This document shows, piece after piece, positions 4,806 to 5,428 of a DNA stretch of 5,428 nt; position 1 is the stretch's first letter; each line of letters starts with the position of its first letter. The DNA comes from Thermoprotei archaeon (GTDB lineage Archaea > Thermoproteota > Thermoprotei > QMSL01 > B3-G16). The notes under the pieces are model-generated. The model was not told the DNA's origin. It searched no databases and was given only the letters and a program-made list of their open reading frames with translations. The stretch covers positions 1 through 5,428 of the forward strand of contig QMSL01000095.1 in the NCBI GenBank assembly GCA_003649665.1, written 5' to 3'. The translations under genes were made by a program, and so were the position numbers.

Positions 4806-5428
4806 ATGAGGTCAAAGTGGACGGAATACCTCGAAGAATTAATGAGCCTCCTCGATAAATACGATCCAAAGAGGAGTTTTAAGTTAAGGCATGATGTGAG
4901 AGAGCGCTTTCTAGAGATCAAGAATGCTATGCAGGAGAGCTATATACGTGAAATGCTTGGCAATGAGGTTGATCGTGCATTAAAATGGGTTAAGGTCTTC
5001 AATAACGAAGTAAATGAGGCGAAAGATGAGTTAGGAATAAGGGGCATTATGTTCTCAAAGGAGTTTAAGAGTTTCATTGAGGATCCAGTAGCGCATTTGA
5101 AGAAAAAGCTATTCAACTATACTTATGATCTTCTCAGAAGGAAAATAGACGTTGAGGAGTTCAGTAGAGTTGCTAAGGCAGCAATAACGACGTCATTAAG
5201 AACTAACCTTAGGACTTTATATCAAAATTGGGTCATAATCTCACTCTTGAGGAACTTAGCGGAATATGGTATAAGAATAGTATACCCTGAGTACAATTAT
5301 TTGCTCTTAGAGAGATCGGGAAGACAGAAGACAGGATCGATACCTCCTAACTGTATAGTTTACATAAAGGGATACGGATATTTAAGCATCTTCATAGAGG
5401 CGCCAAGACCATTGAGTTGGGAAGATAC
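4806..5428 (+). CDS. Unrecognised protein, 3' partial
   Basis: The frame runs from ATG 4806 to the window edge without a stop, giving 207 codons. A strong ribosome binding site and codon use like its neighbours (AGG/AGA, ATA) support a real gene. The first ~155 residues are charged and helical in character, starting MRSKWTEYLEELMSLLDKY, with no signal peptide or membrane segment. From about 155 the character changes to short hydrophobic strands: YGIRIVYPEYNYLLLERSGR (153-172), SIPPNCIVYIKGYGYLSIFI (178-197), then EAPRPLSWED (198-207). The YPE, IPPN and EAPRP segments look like conserved loops between beta strands. A strand-rich domain after a helical front with acidic residues at strand ends is reminiscent of PD-(D/E)XK nuclease folds, but no complete D...ExK motif is visible before the edge. 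I do not recognise the family with certainty. Confidence 0.75.
   Translation, partial: MRSKWTEYLEELMSLLDKYDPKRSFKLRHDVRERFLEIKNAMQESYIREMLGNEVDRALKWVKVFNNEVNEAKDELGIRGIMFSKEFKSFIEDPVAHLKKKLFNYTYDLLRRKIDVEEFSRVAKAAITTSLRTNLRTLYQNWVIISLLRNLAEYGIRIVYPEYNYLLLERSGRQKTGSIPPNCIVYIKGYGYLSIFIEAPRPLSWED

Overview
The window looks like chromosomal DNA of a thermophilic archaeon, most likely from the Thermoproteota (TACK) branch. The reasons are Arg codons that are mostly AGG/AGA, Ile codons that are largely ATA, GGTGAT-type ribosome binding sites matching the archaeal 16S 3' end, TTTATATA/TTTAAATATTT-type TATA boxes about 25-30 bases before genes, at least one apparently leaderless start, and a candidate C/D box guide RNA. 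No marker fixes the genus.

Layout, all on the + strand: (1) 3-2183, the C-terminal ~726 residues of a GH38 alpha-mannosidase whose N-terminus lies before the window. (2) 2184-2401, a short intergenic region that holds a TATA box, a complete C/D box sRNA architecture (C-D'-C'-D, 2295-2350), a second TATA box and the DUF362 ribosome binding site. (3) 2402-3562, a two-gene operon of a DUF362 protein and a small 2x[4Fe-4S] ferredoxin. (4) 3638-4438, a PyrK-like FAD/NAD/[2Fe-2S] reductase subunit behind its own TATA box, with a tandem 8-bp repeat lying over the start site. (5) 4439-4805, a 367-base non-coding stretch with a weaker C/D-box-like element, a hairpin, and two overlapping perfect palindromes built from the half-site TTAACAT. 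(6) 4806-end, the first 207 codons of an unrecognised protein cut by the window edge.

Genes in blocks 3 and 4 read as an electron-transfer cluster: a ferredoxin, a flavin/NAD reductase subunit, and a DUF362 protein that in many relatives carries the two [4Fe-4S] clusters inside its own chain but here has none. The inference is that the separate ferredoxin stands in for the missing domain and may be reduced by, or reduce, the PyrK-like subunit. The mannosidase appears unrelated to this module. The strongest non-protein signal is the sRNA at 2295-2350, because four boxes, their spacing and an upstream TATA box all agree.
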